Shown here in pieces: positions 1 to 10,167 of a DNA stretch of 64,000 bases. The DNA lies in the NCBI GenBank assembly GCA_949752735.1, contig OX457042.1, forward strand, positions 57,894,156-57,958,155, given 5' to 3'. The DNA comes from Lumbricus terrestris (taxonomy: Eukaryota > Annelida > Clitellata > Crassiclitellata > Lumbricidae). The notes under the pieces are model-generated. The model made no database searches. It was given only the letters and a program-made list of their open reading frames with translations, and was not told the origin of the DNA. The translations under genes were made by a program, and so were the position numbers. Position 1 is the first letter of the stretch; each line of letters starts with the position of its first letter.

Positions 1-357
1 GTTATCGTTGGATTTTAATTCCATTTGAAAGAGCAAATTCTCGTGGTTCTGGAGGTACTATTTGTTTCTCTTGTTCTGCTGAGATTATGACAGGATTAGC
101 GAATACCCAAGATTTCAGTTAAGAATGGCTAGAAATTAATTTATTCGCTTCAACGTTGTCGTTCAAAATTTAGCCACCCAACGTTAACAGCCTTTGACGC
201 AACTAGTTACTATGACAACATACTGTCGCTTGCAGTTGGGATCATATCACTTCGCTATCATCTTTTAACGGCAAATGACGTAACAAGTCGAAGGTCGAGA
301 CATTCTAGCCAATCAACGATCGCTTTTGTCCAGAATGCAAAAGATCAAGCGTACACG

Positions 358-1637
358 TTGAACAACTTAGTCAACAGAGCAGGCAAGATGGATAGTTTCC
401 GTAGTCAATCACAACCTACCGCATTCAAGCAGAATTCCATCAATAAGTCTAGTGGCGTGTGCTGTCACTGCCTAGCGGTTAGACAGCTGCACCTTAAGGA
501 CGGAACTGTACACCTTCACGGCCCAAGGAGCAGTCCATGCCCGGGTTCGCATCAGTTACCGTTGCAAGCTGGTCAATCAAAGCAGAAACCAGTGAAGGGT
601 ACGAGAAGCGCTGACGCCTTGACCGGGAGCCGACTTGTATATCAAGAGCAAGCAGAAGAACTAATTCGAAGCACTGCGACCCAGTTGGAGACCAAAGAGG
701 ACATAGCAGCGCTGCAGCATCCTAGTCACCCAAGAGGGAAGGTGCTTAAACACATACCTATGGGAGCCAGGTTCGCTTGTTCACGAGCCCTTACATCCAT
801 CTTGCGTTCCATTTGTGATAGTAGGGGGGGGGCGATCGAACCGTGGCGTCAATTGTTGATGTTCGCCTCCAACATCCTGGCACAACCGCCACGTGCGGGT
901 CGTAGGAGAAACCTGGCAAATGTCGTCAAGAACCGAATAGATAGACAGGAACACCTGCAACACGAGGAGTTGGATGGCTACTGTGCCCTTAATATCATGT
1001 GGGCTAGGTCTTAGCAATGAGGCCGTCAGGGTGGCTATTGGTTTGCGCTTGGGTCTGAATCTCAACGCGCCACACCAGTGCCATTGTGGAGAGTTGGTGG
1101 ATCAAAGAGGTCACCACGGTCTGGTCTGTAAACAATCTGTGGGGCGAGCCAGACGACACTAATCTTCGCGCTTAATGATATTGTTTGGAGGACCCTTCAG
1201 AGAGCGGATACTCCAAGCACAAAAGAACCGCCTGGGCTTTTCCGAACCGACGGCAAACGACCTGATGGAGCGACTCTGATGCCGTGGTCGCGAGGCAAAT
1301 ACGTTGCCTGGGATGCCACTAGCATCCACACTTGCGCCACCTCATACATCCACGTGACATCGACTACACCGAAGTAGCAGCAACACGAAAAAATGTAAAG
1401 TATGCTAACCTCCCCGCAACACATGACTTCGTCCCCATTGCCTTTGAAACACTTGGCCCCATAAACAGATCAGGCATTGAATTTTTAACTGAACTTGGAC
1501 GGCGTTTGTCAGCGGTTACTGGAAACCCTCTCGAAACCACGTACCTTTTCCAACGCCTCTCAATTTGTACGCAAAGATTTAATGCAGTGGCATTTCGAGG
1601 CACGTTCACACAGTTGTCCTGTGATGAAGGTCGCTAA
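358..1637 (+). pseudogene. Internally deleted non-LTR retrotransposon ORF
   Basis: The region carries pieces of a LINE-type protein in several frames. At 358-1014 there is a Cys/His-rich segment (VCCHC ... SPCPG) and a block reading VLKHIPMGARFACS, which I associate with the N-terminal part of a family of RT-encoding elements. From about 974, in another frame, a C-terminal part follows: CHCGELVDQRGHHGLVC (zinc-finger-like), then near 1248-1310 KRPDGATLMPW ... WDATS, which looks like a PD-(D/E)XK-type nuclease core, then at 1332-1637 ELGRRLSAVTG and a tail ending AFRGTF. No reverse transcriptase motif lies between the halves, so the middle was deleted, and there are at least two frame changes. 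The element is dead. The clade (R2/NeSL-like) is a guess. Confidence 0.55.
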
Positions 1638-2212
1638 CTCATGAACAAAGAACTTTTTATGCTTTTTCTTGTAAAACATGTTTCGTTTAATAAATGATTG
1701 TTATAATAAAAAATAAAAATAAATAATAATAATAATAATAAAATTATGGTAATGATAATGATAATGATAATGATAATATTATATTCGCGTCATCCGAGAG
1801 ATTGGCCAGCGTCTCTCGGTCATTTCTGGAGGTGAACCTACTCTTCTAGCGCCTTTCTATCGGTTTTAAGAGCTACGACGCCATTGCATTTCGTGGCACT
1901 TTCACTACTGTTAAAGAGGACGAGACCTGATTTTTCATCAACAGCTCCTGGCATATTTTTTTTTAAATCCCGAGAAATATGACTTATCTCGGGTCAAAAA
2001 AATAATGATTATAGAAATGAATTTATACCAAATTACTTCGAGATCATTCCGATAACTTTAATTATCTTTAAGTTTAGCCTAATAAATATGTCCTATCTTG
2101 TCTTGTATCCTATAATCCATTGCATAATCAGCTATCAAAACTTCAATAGGCCTACTGTTCAACGGTGAGATCTTGTGAAAAGCGTCTTACGAAGAAAGTC
2201 CATGTGGTGGTT
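1638..2212 (+). repeat. AAT microsatellite and second LINE 3' tail
   Basis: An (AAT/ATG)-rich tract at about 1700-1780 is followed at 1790-1935 by another 3' end of the same LINE family (GAGATTGGCCAGCGTCTCTC, then a block encoding the HCISWHF/AFRGTF end). The same arrangement, microsatellite plus tail plus a shared 3' flank with CCCGAGAAAT, recurs at 37120-37840. No gene is visible in the rest. Confidence 0.55.
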
Positions 2213-2221
2213 GAAACAAAC

Positions 2222-2861
2222 GGTTCCACGACAACTGGTTCACCGACAACTACATGTAGTTCACCGACAGCTGGTCCACGGACAAATCGTTCACCGACAA
2301 CTGGTTCACGACAATTATTACGCGACATTATTATTGGAGCTGGATTGATGAAAATATTCTTGCTCAAACTAGAGCTGGATTGATGAAAATATTCTTGCTT
2401 AAATTGGAGCTGGATTGGTGAAAATGTTCTTGCTTAAACTGGAGCTGTATTGATGAAAATGCTCTTGATTAAATTCGAACTGGATTGATGAAAAACGCTC
2501 GTGAAATGGAAACTGGATATTGGTATTTTTATATCTGAAATAGAAGCTGGATTAATGAATTGGATACTTGATAAATGGAAGCTGGATTGATGATTTTCAT
2601 TCATGTATTTCAACATGTATCCAGCTTCCATTTCTGAAGCGCTTCATCATTACTCCGGCTTCCATTTCTCAATCGCTAGTTTTGTCAATCCAGCTTCTAT
2701 TTCACCTATAAGAAACCTTCATCCAGCTTCCATTCACCATTTGCGGGTGAGCCAATAATATTGTCGTGTACCAATTGTCGTGAACCAGTTGTCGGTGAAC
2801 GAATTGTCCGTGGACCAGTTGTCGTTGAACCAGTTGTCGGTGAACCAGTTGTCGTGACACC
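2222..2861. mobile_element. Foldback element with minisatellite arms
   Basis: This is a 640-bp element bounded by a 9-bp direct repeat GAAACAAAC (2213-2221 and 2862-2870). Its ends are GGTTCCACGACAACTGG on the left and the complement of GGTGTCACGACAACTGG on the right. The outer arms are tandem 15-bp units (GTTCACCGACAACTG) in opposite orientation. The inner arms are tandem units containing GGAGCTGGATTGATGAAAA on the left and the inverse (CATCCAGCTTCCAT) on the right. It has no coding capacity. It belongs with the elements at 31301-31810 and 42543-42959, which share the GGTTCC/GACACC terminal asymmetry. Confidence 0.75.
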
Positions 2862-2870
2862 GAAACAAAC

Positions 2871-3113
2871 ATAACAAGTATCTGCTTTAAAAAGTGTTTG
2901 GGTGCATCTATACACCTCTCAATTAATTAAGTATCAGGCCTAGATGAAATAATATTTCAAACTTGGACTTGCTGCTGAGGTTTAGCATCGAATTCCTTGT
3001 TCTTGCCACTTATTTATTTCGGCCAAGAGAAAAACCAATTATCATCCACAAGTTGTTTGTCTCAAACATCCAATAAAACATATAAGTTTTGTGCAGTTTT
3101 CTCTATTTAATTC
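2871..3113. other. Unassigned flank of the Gypsy insertion
   Basis: AT-rich sequence with no supported feature. It ends at the ATTC target-site copy (3110-3113) of the Gypsy element. Confidence 0.4.
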
Positions 3114-3296
3114 TGTAGCGTTTTGGAAAAAGCTACAAATCTTACTTACTTTTATCTGTATTGCGCATAACGTTTTTAGCTAATTCTATGCTGCGCCAGA
3201 GCGAGGCTGCAGACAATGCGCCAGACGCTCACGTGACCTCTTCGCTGACGTGGCGAAAGCGCGGGCGCCGCTGATAGGCCAAGAGCGTCGCGTGAC

Positions 3297-3324
3297 CAGA
3301 AACGGCGGTAAGCAGCCGTTTCTG
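3297..3324. promoter_or_regulatory. LTR hairpin
   Basis: Perfect 10-bp inverted repeat CAGAAACGGC / GCCGTTTCTG with an 8-nt loop, directly followed by ATTGGC, an inverted CCAAT box. It is repeated identically in the 3' LTR. The role is unknown; an upstream promoter element is plausible. Confidence 0.35.
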
Positions 3325-3615
3325 ATTGGCTGTTAGGACAGAGAGCTTCAGTTGACGAGAAGCCGTGGATCGGGTGAGGTCTGCGTAGAGAACGAGGCAG
3401 TGGTTCGAGAAGAAATTTTGATTTAAAACATAAATTTTAGCGTTGTAAGTTTTCGAAAACTTATCTAAATTAATAATATTAAGAAGAAACCGACCGATTG
3501 TAGCCTCCGGTGAAATGAAATCGTAGGAACGAGGGAACCGACGTGAAATACAGGAAAGTATAATAAATTAGAGTGACATGTGCTGAATCCGCAAATGATT
3601 GAAAGTTGAAGACGC

Positions 3616-3622
3616 TATAAAA
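3616..3622 (+). promoter_or_regulatory. Candidate TATA box of the LTR
   Basis: TATAAAA lies 500 bp into the LTR. Transcription from about 3645 would give an R region of about 420 nt ending after the polyadenylation signal at 4045, and would include the ATG at 4090. This is inferred from motif and spacing only. Confidence 0.3.
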
Positions 3623-4044
3623 TGTTAACATAGATAATATTGCATTTGATGTAGACAGTGAGAGTAAATCGAATTTGTATTACGCAACCTGAATACATTG
3701 AAATGTTTAATAGAAATAGCGGCGCATTGGAAAGACCATTATAATATAGTAAACCAGTATGAAATACTGATTTCGATTAATTGCATTTCTTTTAATTAGT
3801 TAATGGCGTCACATTATTCTCTGTAATTAGACAAGAAACGGAAACATAGAGGTAATAACTTTGAATGCAGAAATAGAACTTTTAGTTGTTGAAAAGTACA
3901 AATTGTGTAGAGACGCTTTGCAAATATTGTAGCCCTGTTAGAAATACATTGCAGTCACATTGCATCAAACTGACAGGTATTGCAGGAAGAACTGAATCTG
4001 TGTAGATCATTGTGAATTGCATGTTATGTAAGTGCTAGTTAAGG

Positions 4045-4050
4045 AATAAA
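4045..4050 (+). promoter_or_regulatory. LTR polyadenylation signal
   Basis: AATAAATAAAGTGTTG lies 40 nt before the gag-pol ATG. If cleavage follows at about 4065-4080, the ATG falls in U5. Full-length transcripts then carry the start at their 5' end, and 3'-end processing in the other LTR stops before it. Confidence 0.45.
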
Positions 4051-4089
4051 TAAAGTGTTGTGCATCTAATCGAAATTGAAGGTGGTTAA

Positions 4090-7000
4090 ATGAGTGAAAT
4101 GGAATTAGATGTGAATGGGGAAAGCCCCATGTCATGTGTCATCCCTTCCAGTGGGGACGCCCCAGAGGAATCGTACGATACAGAGGGAGGGCGGTCAGTT
4201 AGTAGTGTTGAGACGTTTGTAGAGCGCCCGACTGAAAAGACCAGGTACCTTCCACTGAATCTTCAGGAGTTCGATTCCCTTTCACCCAAAGCTGCCGCTG
4301 GGCGAACGAACCCAGACGAGCACCGAAATGAGGGTGCTGTTGCCCGTCGACAAACGGCCCCGGAGATATGTCCTTTAGGCCCTGGTAACCGTGAAAGTAT
4401 AGAACATAGACGTTCCCCCCTGTCGTCCACACCTGAAGTTCCCGAGCGTAGGTTCCTGTTGCCCCGGCAGTACGCCGCAGCGCTAGGGGGAAGCCTCGGA
4501 AGTGAGCAAGTAAGTGAGGCCACAATTGCACGAGCTCCTGCCCCTCTAGCGACTAGGGCGGGCGTTACAAATGGTACCAGAAGTGGGGTGATTGTGGAAC
4601 AAGGGGAACAGGTGGAACAGGTGGAACCAAGAAAGATTGGAAGGACAGAATTTCCTGGAGAGAGAACGAAGTGGGAAGAGGAAGAAATGACTTATTATGG
4701 CGCTAGACCAAAATGTCCTTCAGACTACCCTGTTGCAGATACAATTGATGCAAGTTTTGATTTTGATTTTGACATGCGAAAACTTGGAGGAAATAATTAT
4801 GAAAGTGAAGGTTCGGAGGTAACTGATTTGCGACCCTTGCATAACGTTTTGTTACATCCTGATCTGTTTGAATTGAATAAGGGTTATGCTGGGATCTTTG
4901 CTAACTCTGAGTGTATAGTTTCAGATATGGAGGATGGGGATTCGGCGCTGCCGAGGGAACGGGGACTCCCGACTTCGGATGCACATCCCGGGCACCCAAC
5001 CCTTGTCCACCCTCGGGCTACCACCTTCCCGCCACCGCCTCCCTCGTCGCACCCTTTCGCCGTCCGAGTCCCTCCTGCTCCGACTCTGAATTCCCCTCCG
5101 CCTGCTGCTGTCAAGGTGGGAAGAAACACAATCGGTGCTGTCTTCGAGTCGAATCCTGGAGTGAGAACAGTCACCCCGGTCACAGCCTCGGTGTGCAAAC
5201 GGTCCGCACCCTTCGTGTCGTCGACTCAGTCAATCATGTCGACCTTGTCCTTGTCGTTGAAGCCACAGGTTACACAAAGTTCTGCATACCGGCCTCCGAA
5301 CCCTGGCCCTCCCGCTCACCTGCCATGTTGTCGACCAACAACCGCTCTGTGGCATCCAGCTTCCGCCTACGACGAACGATTCTGGGTAGCTACACGAGCA
5401 GCTCAGAACAACCTGGAAACGAAGTTCCATGTTGTGTCTACATCCGGGAGCGGAAACAGTCAGTTCCAGTTCGAACAGTTTGCTGAACCGCCTACAGCTG
5501 AACCTCACCCAACGATCCAAGGTCGTTTTCAGCCGAGTACGACTCCAACCTCGTCGGTCACTGTGCAGTCCCAAACACACGTGAGCAGAACTGTTGATGC
5601 GAAATCGAGACAGTATATGAAACTGGACAGGTACAATGGAAAGACATCCGTCGAAGCTTTCCTCAAGAAATTCGAGATCTGCGCGAACAGTAACGGCTGG
5701 ACAGATGGGGAGAAATTCGCTCAGCTGACCTGTGCCTTGACAGAGCCAGCCGACCAACTGCTCTACGAGTTCGACTCCGAAACCATAGCATCCTGGTCTG
5801 ACCTGGTTGATCGTCTACGCCTGCGGTATGGAAGCTCCGATCAAGCCGTCCTCTACCAGACCCAATTGAACACACGACGTCAAAAGGTGGGTGAAGATCT
5901 CAGCTCTGTAGTACGAGACATACGACGAATCATGATTCTCGCGTTCCCCGGTCCCACCTCGGTACACAGTGAAGTCATAGCTATTCGTGCTTTTCTCGAC
6001 GCCTTGCGAGACAGAGACTTAGCCATGAAGGTTCGCGAGAGAGAACCTGCTACCTTGGACCAGGCTTACAAGACTGCCATGCGTTTAGAGGGTTACCGCC
6101 AAGCAGATGACAGTAACCCTGGCCGCGACGAACATCGACCTAGTCGTGTTAAAACTGTGACAGAAGTGGACTCTGCCCCTGCTGATAATCAGAGACAATT
6201 TCAAGAAATCGTACTGAGACAATTTGAACAGATAGAGATGAAAATAAGGTCACTAGAGCGTAGCAGCCCCGACCACCGACAATTTCGTCAATGGCGGCCC
6301 CAACGTCGAGCGGAGCCCCCATACCGACATCAGAGATCAGGCCGTCGCCAACCCAGATTTCCCTTGCACGAGCGACGTTGTTACGGGTGCTACCAGACCG
6401 GTCACCTCGTTCGCCGCTGTCCCACCCGCTACCGTGGCGAGGACCCAACAGAAAGAAGAGACCAACCTGCACAACACGGAGATGGGAACGTCCGACACGT
6501 CCCGGGGAGCACTGACGCCTACCTGGAAGTGATGGTAAACGGGAAACGTCGGGCGGCGCTGCTGGATTCCGGCTGCGAGGTGAATCTCTGCCCGGCTTCG
6601 CTAGTAAGGGACGACCAAATCCGGAATTCTCGACAACAACTTCACGCCGCCAATGGGTCCGCCATACAAGTGCTTGGTGAAACCCGACTCAAATTACAGA
6701 TCGACGGACAACCGTTTGACATACCATGCCTAGTCACCGAACAAGTGTCTGAGCTCATCTTGGGTATGGCCTGGATGCGGGCCGAAAATGCCTTGTGGCA
6801 CATGGGGCAGAACTGGATTTTGGTAGGAGGTCGTCGGTTTGAAGTTCGCCGGAAACCCTATGGAGGAGCATGCCGTCGAGTCATAGTCTCCCGAGATACC
6901 TTAATTGCTCCGAACAGTGAAATGGATGTTGAAACTCACGTTGTGCTGACAAACATGAAGTTATTGAAAAATCAGTGGGCGGTTAACCCTCAACTTCTAG

Positions 7001-10000
7001 AGACAGGTCTTATTCTGGCGGGTACCTTGCTACCGGATAGGAACTTTGACCTGCCACTCCGCGTGATGAACCCGACGAACAAAGCTGTATGGGTGAAGAA
7101 AGGAGTGCGGTGCACGGCTGAACCAGTTACCGTCATGGGAGAAAATAGCTCCACCGAGGACAGTACGAGGTGCGCCGTTGTGACAGAGACACCAAGAGGA
7201 CCTACCGAAAATGAAGTGAGAGAGGTGCTCTCCCCCTTGTGGGAGGGGGTAGCGTCGGACGTTCCACAAGAGACACAAGAAAGACTGAAGACCATCATCT
7301 GGGAGAACCAAAAAGCCTTCTCCGTAAACGAGTGGGACTTGGGTTTTACCGATGTGATCCAACACGAGATAGAAACCGGGAATGAGACTCCGGTTAGACA
7401 GCCACTTCGCCGACAACCGCTGACCTTACTTCCCGTCATCGATGAACAAGTGGGTCAAATGTTACAACAGAGACTGATAGAGCCCTCCGCCTCCGCCTGG
7501 GCCAGTAATGTAGTCATGGTGAAGAAGAAAGACGGAACCCCGAGGTTCTGTGTTGACTATCGTGCGGTAAACACCAAAACTCGGAAAGATGCCTACCCCC
7601 TACCACTTATCAGCGAGAGCCTTGACACTCTGGCGGGAGCCAAGTGGTTCAGCACCTTTGACCTCCGTGCGGGCTATCATCAAGTCGCCGTCCATCCGAA
7701 AGATCGACCGAAAACAGCATTCATCACTAGACGGGGGAGCTTCCAATTCCGCGTGCTACCCTTCGGACTGTGCAATTCGCCGGCCACGTTCTCCAGAATG
7801 ATGAATTTGGTCATGGCTGGATTGAACTTCGAAGTATGCCTCATTTATCTTGACGACATCATCGTTTTTGCGGAGGACCTCGAGACCCACTTGGCCAGGC
7901 TAACACAGGTGTTGGAGCGCTTGTCTAAAGTAGGACTGAAGCTGAAACCATCCAAATGCCATCTGTTACAACGCGAGGTGCTGTTCCTGGGACATGTGGT
8001 CAGCGAGCGAGGGATCATGACTGACCCAGAGAAGACTGCGGCGGTGAGAAACTGGCCAACCCCGACGAGTCTAAAAGAAGTTCGAGGTTTCATTGGGTTA
8101 TGTTCTTACTATCGTAAATTCGTCCTTGACTTCTCGAAAATCGCCCAGCCTTTACACGCACTAACGAGGAAGGGATGTCGTTTCTATTGGTCCGGCGAAT
8201 GCGAGGAAGCATTTACACAGCTGAAGCAACTCCTCACTGAAGCCCCTGTCCTGGCCCTTCCCACGGATGACGGGATGTATATCCTAGATACTGACGCTTC
8301 CGGAGACGCCATCGGAGCCGTTCTATCCCAAGTTCAAGGAGGACAAGAGCGGGTAGTCTGCTATGGGAGTCGGCTCTGTTCGAAGGCGGAACAGAACTAT
8401 GATGTGACGAGAAGAGAACTCCTCGCAATCATACATTTTCTGAAGACCTATCGACAGTACTTGCTGGGAAGGCGTTTCCTACTCAGGACTGACCATTCAG
8501 CACTACAATGGCTGCGGAGAACACCCCTGCCGATCGGACAGCAGGCGAGGTGGCTGACCATTACCGAAGAATTCGAATTTGACATTCAACACCGAGCCGG
8601 GTCGGCGCATCAGAATGCAGATGCCATGTCCCGCCTTCCCCATCAGGTACAAGTCGTTCGAGAACTACGAGATATCGAACGGGAAAGGATGACCCTACCA
8701 GAAGATTGGAGCCAGACCACCTTACGAGACGAGCAACGAGCGGATGCTGACCTGGGTTGGGTGATCCAAAAGAAATATGACTCGAACGACCCACCTTCGT
8801 TCGCCGAGGTGAGGGATCGGAGCGGAACCGTAAAAACGTTAGTATCCCAATGGCCGCAACTAGAACTGAAAGAGGAACTGCTAGTCAGGGCTTGGCTCGA
8901 TGCGGAAGACAGCAAGGTCGCCAACTACCAGTTAATTCCCCCGCCTCATCGCCGTTCGACTCTGATTCAACTGGCTCACGAAGGAATCACGGGAGGCCAT
9001 ATGGGCATCCGACGTACCCTGTCTCAGCTCCAGAAAAGAGCCTACTGGCCAGGGTGGAGGGAGGACGTCCGCGTGGCACTACGGCGATGCAACCCTTGCG
9101 CCCAGTACTTTAGAGGGAAACCGCCCAGGCAAGGACGATTGCAAACAATGACCGTTGGGGCACCCATGGAATGCCTGGGAGTGGATATTACTGGCCCACA
9201 CCCGACCTCCAGCACCGGATATCGCTACATCCTGACCGCAGTGGATCACTTCTCGCGTTGGGCCGAGGCCCATCCGATCCGTAATCAAGAAGCCGCTACT
9301 GTGGCACGAGTCCTGGTGAAAGAAGTCTTCTGCCGTTTCGGTTGCCCCCGCCAGATTCTGACGGACCAAGGACCCTGTTTCGAAGCAACTCTGTTCAAAG
9401 ATTTGTGCAGACTTCTCCAAATCGACAAAATCCGCACCTCACCCTACAAACCGAGCACTAACGGTGCTGTCGAGAGATTCCACCGTACCCTGAATACCCT
9501 TCTGGGAAAGGTGGTAGCCCAAAACCAGCGGGATTGGGATGTGCATCTCCCCTACGTCCTCGCCGCCTATCGAGCCAGCGAGAGCGAAAGCACTGGCTTC
9601 ACCCCGAATCGCCTTTTCCTGGCGAGAGAATTGTGCATGCCCATCGATCTAGTGCTTGGAGATGTACAAATTATGAGTGCCATGTCGAATGTTGATGATT
9701 TTGTCGCTAGTCAAATGGAAAATGTACAAATAAACTTTGAACTGGCTCGAAAATTTATGCAGCGCCAAGCCACCACCCGGGAAGCACGGTATAATATGAG
9801 GGTCAGACCAGCTACCTTTGCCATGGGGTCCTGGGTCTGGTATTTTTACCCGCGACGACGGCCAGGGATCAAAGAAAAATGGAGTAAACTTTACACCGGA
9901 CCGTATCGTGTCCTGGAACAACTGAGTCCGGTCCTTTATAAGGTCCAAAAGTCGGCAAGAGCCCAACCGAAACTAGTTTATGTCGATAAACTCAAGTTGT

Positions 10001-10167
10001 ACAGCGGGGAGCCCCCTAAAGATTGGGACGTGAATCCGAGTCCCGATACCATTGGACCAGTTGACCTGGATACCCTGGCACAGGCCGAAACCCCTGCTGA
10101 AGAAGAGGCAGTGACCCCCCTGAGACCACATCGAACGATTGTGCCACCTCAGCGGTATAGGGAGTAA
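4090..10167 (+). CDS. Gypsy gag-pol polyprotein
   Basis: This is one intact 2025-residue ORF with no frameshift between gag and pol. The first 160 residues come from the LTR. A long low-complexity region follows to about residue 500, then a Gag domain (about 510-700), a CCHC knuckle (CYGCYQTGHLVRRCP, about 763), an aspartic protease (LLDSGCEVN, about 824), and a reverse transcriptase with YLDD near residue 1252. After that come RNase H (LDTDASGDAIGAVLSQ, about 1397), an integrase HHCC zinc domain (about 1630-1675), a DDE core (GVDITGP, LTDQGPCF, NGAVERFH), and a GPY/F-type C-terminal module (YTGPYRVL). There is no envelope gene and no obvious chromodomain. This is the usual Gypsy domain order. 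The start at 4090 is the first in-frame ATG and is preserved in both LTRs. Starts after the LTR cannot be excluded for the functional Gag. Confidence 0.95.
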   Translation: MSEMELDVNGESPMSCVIPSSGDAPEESYDTEGGRSVSSVETFVERPTEKTRYLPLNLQEFDSLSPKAAAGRTNPDEHRNEGAVARRQTAPEICPLGPGNRESIEHRRSPLSSTPEVPERRFLLPRQYAAALGGSLGSEQVSEATIARAPAPLATRAGVTNGTRSGVIVEQGEQVEQVEPRKIGRTEFPGERTKWEEEEMTYYGARPKCPSDYPVADTIDASFDFDFDMRKLGGNNYESEGSEVTDLRPLHNVLLHPDLFELNKGYAGIFANSECIVSDMEDGDSALPRERGLPTSDAHPGHPTLVHPRATTFPPPPPSSHPFAVRVPPAPTLNSPPPAAVKVGRNTIGAVFESNPGVRTVTPVTASVCKRSAPFVSSTQSIMSTLSLSLKPQVTQSSAYRPPNPGPPAHLPCCRPTTALWHPASAYDERFWVATRAAQNNLETKFHVVSTSGSGNSQFQFEQFAEPPTAEPHPTIQGRFQPSTTPTSSVTVQSQTHVSRTVDAKSRQYMKLDRYNGKTSVEAFLKKFEICANSNGWTDGEKFAQLTCALTEPADQLLYEFDSETIASWSDLVDRLRLRYGSSDQAVLYQTQLNTRRQKVGEDLSSVVRDIRRIMILAFPGPTSVHSEVIAIRAFLDALRDRDLAMKVREREPATLDQAYKTAMRLEGYRQADDSNPGRDEHRPSRVKTVTEVDSAPADNQRQFQEIVLRQFEQIEMKIRSLERSSPDHRQFRQWRPQRRAEPPYRHQRSGRRQPRFPLHERRCYGCYQTGHLVRRCPTRYRGEDPTERRDQPAQHGDGNVRHVPGSTDAYLEVMVNGKRRAALLDSGCEVNLCPASLVRDDQIRNSRQQLHAANGSAIQVLGETRLKLQIDGQPFDIPCLVTEQVSELILGMAWMRAENALWHMGQNWILVGGRRFEVRRKPYGGACRRVIVSRDTLIAPNSEMDVETHVVLTNMKLLKNQWAVNPQLLETGLILAGTLLPDRNFDLPLRVMNPTNKAVWVKKGVRCTAEPVTVMGENSSTEDSTRCAVVTETPRGPTENEVREVLSPLWEGVASDVPQETQERLKTIIWENQKAFSVNEWDLGFTDVIQHEIETGNETPVRQPLRRQPLTLLPVIDEQVGQMLQQRLIEPSASAWASNVVMVKKKDGTPRFCVDYRAVNTKTRKDAYPLPLISESLDTLAGAKWFSTFDLRAGYHQVAVHPKDRPKTAFITRRGSFQFRVLPFGLCNSPATFSRMMNLVMAGLNFEVCLIYLDDIIVFAEDLETHLARLTQVLERLSKVGLKLKPSKCHLLQREVLFLGHVVSERGIMTDPEKTAAVRNWPTPTSLKEVRGFIGLCSYYRKFVLDFSKIAQPLHALTRKGCRFYWSGECEEAFTQLKQLLTEAPVLALPTDDGMYILDTDASGDAIGAVLSQVQGGQERVVCYGSRLCSKAEQNYDVTRRELLAIIHFLKTYRQYLLGRRFLLRTDHSALQWLRRTPLPIGQQARWLTITEEFEFDIQHRAGSAHQNADAMSRLPHQVQVVRELRDIERERMTLPEDWSQTTLRDEQRADADLGWVIQKKYDSNDPPSFAEVRDRSGTVKTLVSQWPQLELKEELLVRAWLDAEDSKVANYQLIPPPHRRSTLIQLAHEGITGGHMGIRRTLSQLQKRAYWPGWREDVRVALRRCNPCAQYFRGKPPRQGRLQTMTVGAPMECLGVDITGPHPTSSTGYRYILTAVDHFSRWAEAHPIRNQEAATVARVLVKEVFCRFGCPRQILTDQGPCFEATLFKDLCRLLQIDKIRTSPYKPSTNGAVERFHRTLNTLLGKVVAQNQRDWDVHLPYVLAAYRASESESTGFTPNRLFLARELCMPIDLVLGDVQIMSAMSNVDDFVASQMENVQINFELARKFMQRQATTREARYNMRVRPATFAMGSWVWYFYPRRRPGIKEKWSKLYTGPYRVLEQLSPVLYKVQKSARAQPKLVYVDKLKLYSGEPPKDWDVNPSPDTIGPVDLDTLAQAETPAEEEAVTPLRPHRTIVPPQRYRE
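4572..4589 (+). promoter_or_regulatory. Primer binding site, tRNA-Leu type
   Basis: TGGTACCAGAAGTGGGGT starts two bases after the LTR. It matches the complement of an animal tRNA-Leu(UAA) 3' end as I know it, with one mismatch. The site lies inside the gag-pol ORF, so it is translated. Confidence 0.7.

Larger units (their letters stand above)
3114..4569 (+). repeat. 5' LTR of the Gypsy element
   Basis: It begins TGTAGCGTTTTGG and ends GCGTTACA; the termini are imperfect inverted repeats (TGTARCG). It holds a possible TATA box (3616), a 10-bp hairpin (3297-3324), CCAAT-type motifs, a polyadenylation signal (4045), and the ATG of the gag-pol ORF (4090). The last 480 bp of the LTR are therefore coding when transcribed from this copy. 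Confidence 0.95.
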
